7,712 nt of DNA from Halobacteriales archaeon QH_8_67_36 (GTDB lineage Archaea; Halobacteriota; Halobacteria; Halobacteriales; Haloarculaceae). Every line of letters starts with the position of its first letter. Within the stretch, counting starts at the first letter, position 1. The stretch is from the NCBI GenBank assembly GCA_003021755.1, contig PXQZ01000002.1, forward strand, positions 1 through 7,712, given 5' to 3'. Below, piece after piece: positions 5,492-7,712 of the stretch. The position numbers and the translations under genes are program-made. The notes below the pieces were generated by a model that had not been told where the DNA came from, did no database searches, and worked only from the letters and a program-made list of their open reading frames with translations.

Positions 5492-6748
5492 TTAGACTAG
5501 ACGTTCGATCGTCTCGCGGACCGTGCGGGCGGCCGCCCGGACCTCGGAGAGACGGACGTACTCCCGCTTGGAGTGGGCGACTGCGCCCACGTCGTCCGAG
5601 AGGACACCGGGACCGAAGACGACCGTCGGGCCGTGCTGGGCGAAGTAGGAGGCCTCCGTCGCGGCCTCGAACGGCCGGACGGCCCCGCCGCTGGCCTCAC
5701 GGAGCGTCCGCACGAGGTCGGCCTCGGGGTCCGTGGCGAAGGCGTCGGGAAACGGCGTGTCCGGCCGGATGAGCGCCACGTCCAGCGACATCGACTCGGG
5801 GAGCCACTGTGAGAGATGGGCCTCTAGCGCCGCGGGGAACCCGTCGCTGGTCTCCGGTGGCACCGAGCGGCGGTCGAACGTGATGGTACACTCGGCGGGT
5901 ATCCGGTTTGTCGCCTCGCCGCCATCGACCATCGACGGCGTCAGGATGGGTCGGCCGAACGACTCGTGGGCCGCGGGCCCCTTCGTGTCTCGCGGTTCCG
6001 CACCGTCACCGCGAGACCGTCCCGAGGCGCTTCGCGCCTCGCGCTCATCATAGCTCTCCATCGCCTGCAGAATCGGCGCTGCCGCGCGGATGGCGTTGGC
6101 CCCGCTGTCCGGGTCCGCGGCGTGGCCGCTCTCGCCGCGGATGGTGACGGTGCCCTCGAACTGTCCCTTCGCGGCGGTACAGACGTCCAACCCCGTCGGC
6201 TCGCCGACGACGTAGCCGTCGGCGTCGAGACGCTCGGCCAGGTGGGCGCCGCCGGTCTGGGTGGTCTCCTCGTCGATAGACACCGCGAGGGTCACGGCGC
6301 CGTCGGCCGGCTGGACAGTGAGAAATGCTTCGAGGAGGGCTGCCAGCGGCCCCTTGGCGTCACACGCCCCGCGGCCACAGACCACGTCGCCGGTGAGGCC
6401 GCCGCCGTCTCGTGGCTCCGCCGCCCGACTGTCCGAGGCGGTTCGCGCCTCGCTCGTCCCGCCCACGCGCTCGTCCCCCGGCGGCACGTCCCGGCGCTCG
6501 TAGGGCAGATGGGGTGGGACGGTGTCGATGTGGGTGTTCAGGACGAGGTGGGTCCCCTCGGTGGCCGCGGCGTCGGGGTCGGCCGCACCCGTCGTCGCGA
6601 TGACGTTGCCGAGTCCGTCGACCGTGGGGTCGGTCCCCGCCCGGTCCAGCGTCGCCACGAGCAGGTCCCGCATCGGACCCACGTCGTCGGTCGAGTCCGT
6701 CTCGACGGCCTCCCGATGGAACCGCTCGATGTCGAAGCCGACGCTCAT
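5492..6748 (-). CDS. dapE: Succinyl-diaminopimelate desuccinylase-like M20 metallopeptidase, with two in-frame insertions
   Basis: A 418-residue M20-family di-zinc hydrolase, cytosolic. Its position directly after lysA indicates removal of the succinyl group from N-succinyl-LL-diaminopimelate in lysine synthesis; ArgE/LysK-type deacylases share the fold and cannot be excluded by motifs alone. Expected metal and catalytic residues are present: His73 and Asp75 (N-T-H-I-D), Asp130 (G-R-G-A-C-D-A-K-G), Glu160-Glu161 (S-I-D-E-E-T), Glu183 (V-G-E-P-T) and His392 (A-H-S-K-R-E-Y). His209 (S-G-H-A) is in the lid/dimer domain. Two loops are abnormally long: about residues 97-117 (between the His73 motif and the Asp130 motif) and 235-254 (in the lid domain). 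Both contain EAR[ST]AS and AEPRD and derive from the same palindromic DNA element. Outside these the protein is normal, so it is probably still active. The ATG overlaps the lysA stop by 4 bases, implying translational coupling. Confidence 0.88.
   Translation of the reverse strand: MSVGFDIERFHREAVETDSTDDVGPMRDLLVATLDRAGTDPTVDGLGNVIATTGAADPDAAATEGTHLVLNTHIDTVPPHLPYERRDVPPGDERVGGTSEARTASDSRAAEPRDGGGLTGDVVCGRGACDAKGPLAALLEAFLTVQPADGAVTLAVSIDEETTQTGGAHLAERLDADGYVVGEPTGLDVCTAAKGQFEGTVTIRGESGHAADPDSGANAIRAAAPILQAMESYDEREARSASGRSRGDGAEPRDTKGPAAHESFGRPILTPSMVDGGEATNRIPAECTITFDRRSVPPETSDGFPAALEAHLSQWLPESMSLDVALIRPDTPFPDAFATDPEADLVRTLREASGGAVRPFEAATEASYFAQHGPTVVFGPGVLSDDVGAVAHSKREYVRLSEVRAAARTVRETIERLV
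5987..6041 (-). repeat. In-frame palindromic insertion in dapE, copy A
   Basis: Two hairpins lie side by side inside the coding sequence. One has perfect 10-base arms (5987-5996 and 6008-6017) with an 11-base loop. The other has perfect 8-base arms (6023-6030 and 6034-6041) with a triloop that reads GAA on the coding strand. The element encodes residues 237-254 of DapE (EARSAS at 237-242, AEPRD at 250-254). It aligns with copy B in both DNA and reading frame. Confidence 0.75.
6407..6452 (-). repeat. In-frame palindromic insertion in dapE, copy B
   Basis: Encodes residues 100-114 of DapE (EARTAS at 100-105, AEPRD at 110-114). The triloop stem is kept as 7 pairs (6434-6440 with 6446-6452), with the innermost pair of copy A lost through a C-to-G difference. 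The larger hairpin of copy A is decayed by a 9-base in-frame gap and substitutions. Shared DNA blocks with copy A are GTCTCG-x-GG-x-TCCGC and GAGGCG-x-TTCGCGCCTCG on the plus strand. Confidence 0.75.
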
Positions 6749-7712
6749 CGCTCCGTTCGGGTCACGTCGGCCAGCGTCTCGCGCTCGCGGACGACGCGGC
6801 TCTCGCCGCCCTCGATGGCAACCTCCGCGGGCCGGGGTTGTGAGTGAAACTGGTTGGCGAGTTCGTAGCCGTAGGCGCCGGCGTTGCCGATGGCGAGCAG
6901 GTCGCCCCGTTCCGGGCGGGCGATGGGCCGGTCGGTACAGAACACGTCGGCGCTCGTACAGCAGGGTCCGCCCACGGAGACCGGTTCGGCGTCGCGGCCG
7001 GGCGCCGAAACGTTCCGAATCGGATGATAGGAGCCGAACATCGCCGGCCGGATGAGCGTCGCCAGCGAGGCGTCCACGCCGACGACGGTCGCCGCCGGGG
7101 CCTCCTTGATGGTGTTGACTTCGGTGAGGACGAGTTCCGCGTCGGCGACGACGTAGCGGCCCGGTTCGAGCTTGATCCGTGCGTCGAGGTCACCGACGGC
7201 CTCGCGCACTTTCTCGCCGACGACCTGCATGTCCAGCGGTTCCTCGTCCTCGCGGTAGGGCACGCCGAAGCCGCCGCCGAAGTCGACGAACGAAAGCGGC
7301 GTGACCTCCCCGACCCGGCGACCCATGTCGGCGACCTTCCCGATGGCGCGGCAGTGGTCGTCCAGGTCGTCGTGGAGAACGCCGCTGCCGGCGTGGGCGT
7401 GGATGCCGACGAGGTCGAACCGGTCGGCCACGTCCTCGGCGACCGCTGGCACCTGTTCGTAGGGGATGCCGAACTTGGCGTCCTTCCCCGTCGCGACCTT
7501 CTCGTGGTGGCCGGTGCCGATACCGGGGTTGATGCGGATTGCCACGCGGCCGTCGTAGCCGCGCTCGGCGAGGCGGTCGAAGGTGTCGCGGGCGCCGCCG
7601 GTGATGGTCAGCCCCGGGTTCTCCTCGGCCAGTTCGACCGCGTAGTCGAGGTCCGCGTCCGGCGGGTTCACCGCGGTGTACTGGAGCGTGTTCGGGTCCG
7701 CGCCGGCCTCGA
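6745..7712 (-). CDS. lysA: Diaminopimelate decarboxylase, C-terminal 321 residues
   Basis: The frame is open to the right edge. About 100 N-terminal residues, including the lysine that would bind pyridoxal phosphate, lie outside. This fold-type III PLP decarboxylase makes lysine from meso-diaminopimelate. Visible motifs are H-A-H-A-G-S-G (7381-7401, substrate and cofactor contact), F-G-G-G-F-G-V-P-Y (7255-7281, phosphate-binding glycine loop), E-P-G-R-Y (7153-7167), G-P-C-C-T-S-A-D (6946-6969, the active-site cysteine contributed across the dimer) and G-A-Y-G-Y-E-L-A-N-Q-F (6847-6879), followed by R-P-A-E-V. The usual C-E-S-x-D is C-T-S-A-D here. A GTG at 7671 is internal: codons upstream continue the alignment (A-D-P-N-T-L-Q-Y-T), so it is not the start. 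The end overlaps dapE by 4 bases, so the two form an operon. Confidence 0.95.
   Translation of the reverse strand, partial: EAGADPNTLQYTAVNPPDADLDYAVELAEENPGLTITGGARDTFDRLAERGYDGRVAIRINPGIGTGHHEKVATGKDAKFGIPYEQVPAVAEDVADRFDLVGIHAHAGSGVLHDDLDDHCRAIGKVADMGRRVGEVTPLSFVDFGGGFGVPYREDEEPLDMQVVGEKVREAVGDLDARIKLEPGRYVVADAELVLTEVNTIKEAPAATVVGVDASLATLIRPAMFGSYHPIRNVSAPGRDAEPVSVGGPCCTSADVFCTDRPIARPERGDLLAIGNAGAYGYELANQFHSQPRPAEVAIEGGESRVVRERETLADVTRTER

Noticed and set aside
6749..6754. GGAG just before the dapE ATG as a ribosome-binding site
   Set aside because: Only two bases separate it from the start codon, too short for normal use; coupling through the 4-base overlap with lysA is more likely.
5966..6847. 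293-residue plus-strand ORF opposite dapE and the end of lysA
   Set aside because: Antisense shadow of two recognised enzymes, with no domain of its own.
7669..7671. GTG as the start of lysA
   Set aside because: The frame continues upstream to the window edge with sequence fitting LysA, and a start here would remove the PLP-binding domain's N-terminal part.

Overview
The window reads as a piece of a haloarchaeal chromosome (class Halobacteria). The evidence is the high GC content, the strongly acidic soluble proteins, a stand-alone HalOD1 (haloarchaeal output domain) protein, and start codons that mostly lack a ribosome-binding site but have a weak TATA-like box about 25-28 bases upstream, the usual leaderless arrangement. 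It is mainly a core-metabolism region. I see no phage, insertion sequence with a transposase, CRISPR array or defence system.

Left to right: the first 53 bases are the 5' end of a minus-strand gene that looks like purN (glycinamide ribonucleotide formyltransferase; only 17 codons visible). A gene-free stretch of 388 bases (54-441) follows. It holds three regularly spaced triloop hairpins, two TATA-like sites and no convincing ORF. Then come, on the plus strand, an unrecognised six-helix membrane protein (442-990), a small DsrE-family protein (1113-1472) and full-length purB, adenylosuccinate lyase (1598-2989). A small HalOD1 protein (2994-3212, minus) converges on purB. Divergent from it is a 12-helix major facilitator transporter (3326-4636, plus). 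Its stop codon lies inside an 88-base imperfect inverted repeat (4633-4720). A COG1926-type phosphoribosyltransferase (4828-5448, plus) follows and converges on the lysine genes. These are a DapE-type M20 metallopeptidase (5492-6748, minus) whose start overlaps by 4 bases the end of lysA, diaminopimelate decarboxylase (6745-7712, minus, N-terminus beyond the right edge).

Two pathways are represented. The purN-like gene and purB both act in de novo purine synthesis, with the PRPP-type phosphoribosyltransferase possibly on the salvage side. dapE and lysA are the desuccinylation and final decarboxylation steps of the diaminopimelate route to lysine and are almost certainly one transcript. The DsrE, HalOD1, membrane and MFS genes look like single-gene units.

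The most unusual thing I found is in dapE. Two related short palindromic elements sit in the same reading frame at two places in the gene (5987-6041 and 6407-6452), each adding an EAR[ST]AS...AEPRD peptide at a place where the family normally has a short loop. Their GAA-triloop hairpin resembles those in the tandem array at 169-237. This suggests a haloarchaeal palindromic element that can occupy both intergenic and coding DNA. I found no evidence of a larger undescribed multi-gene system.
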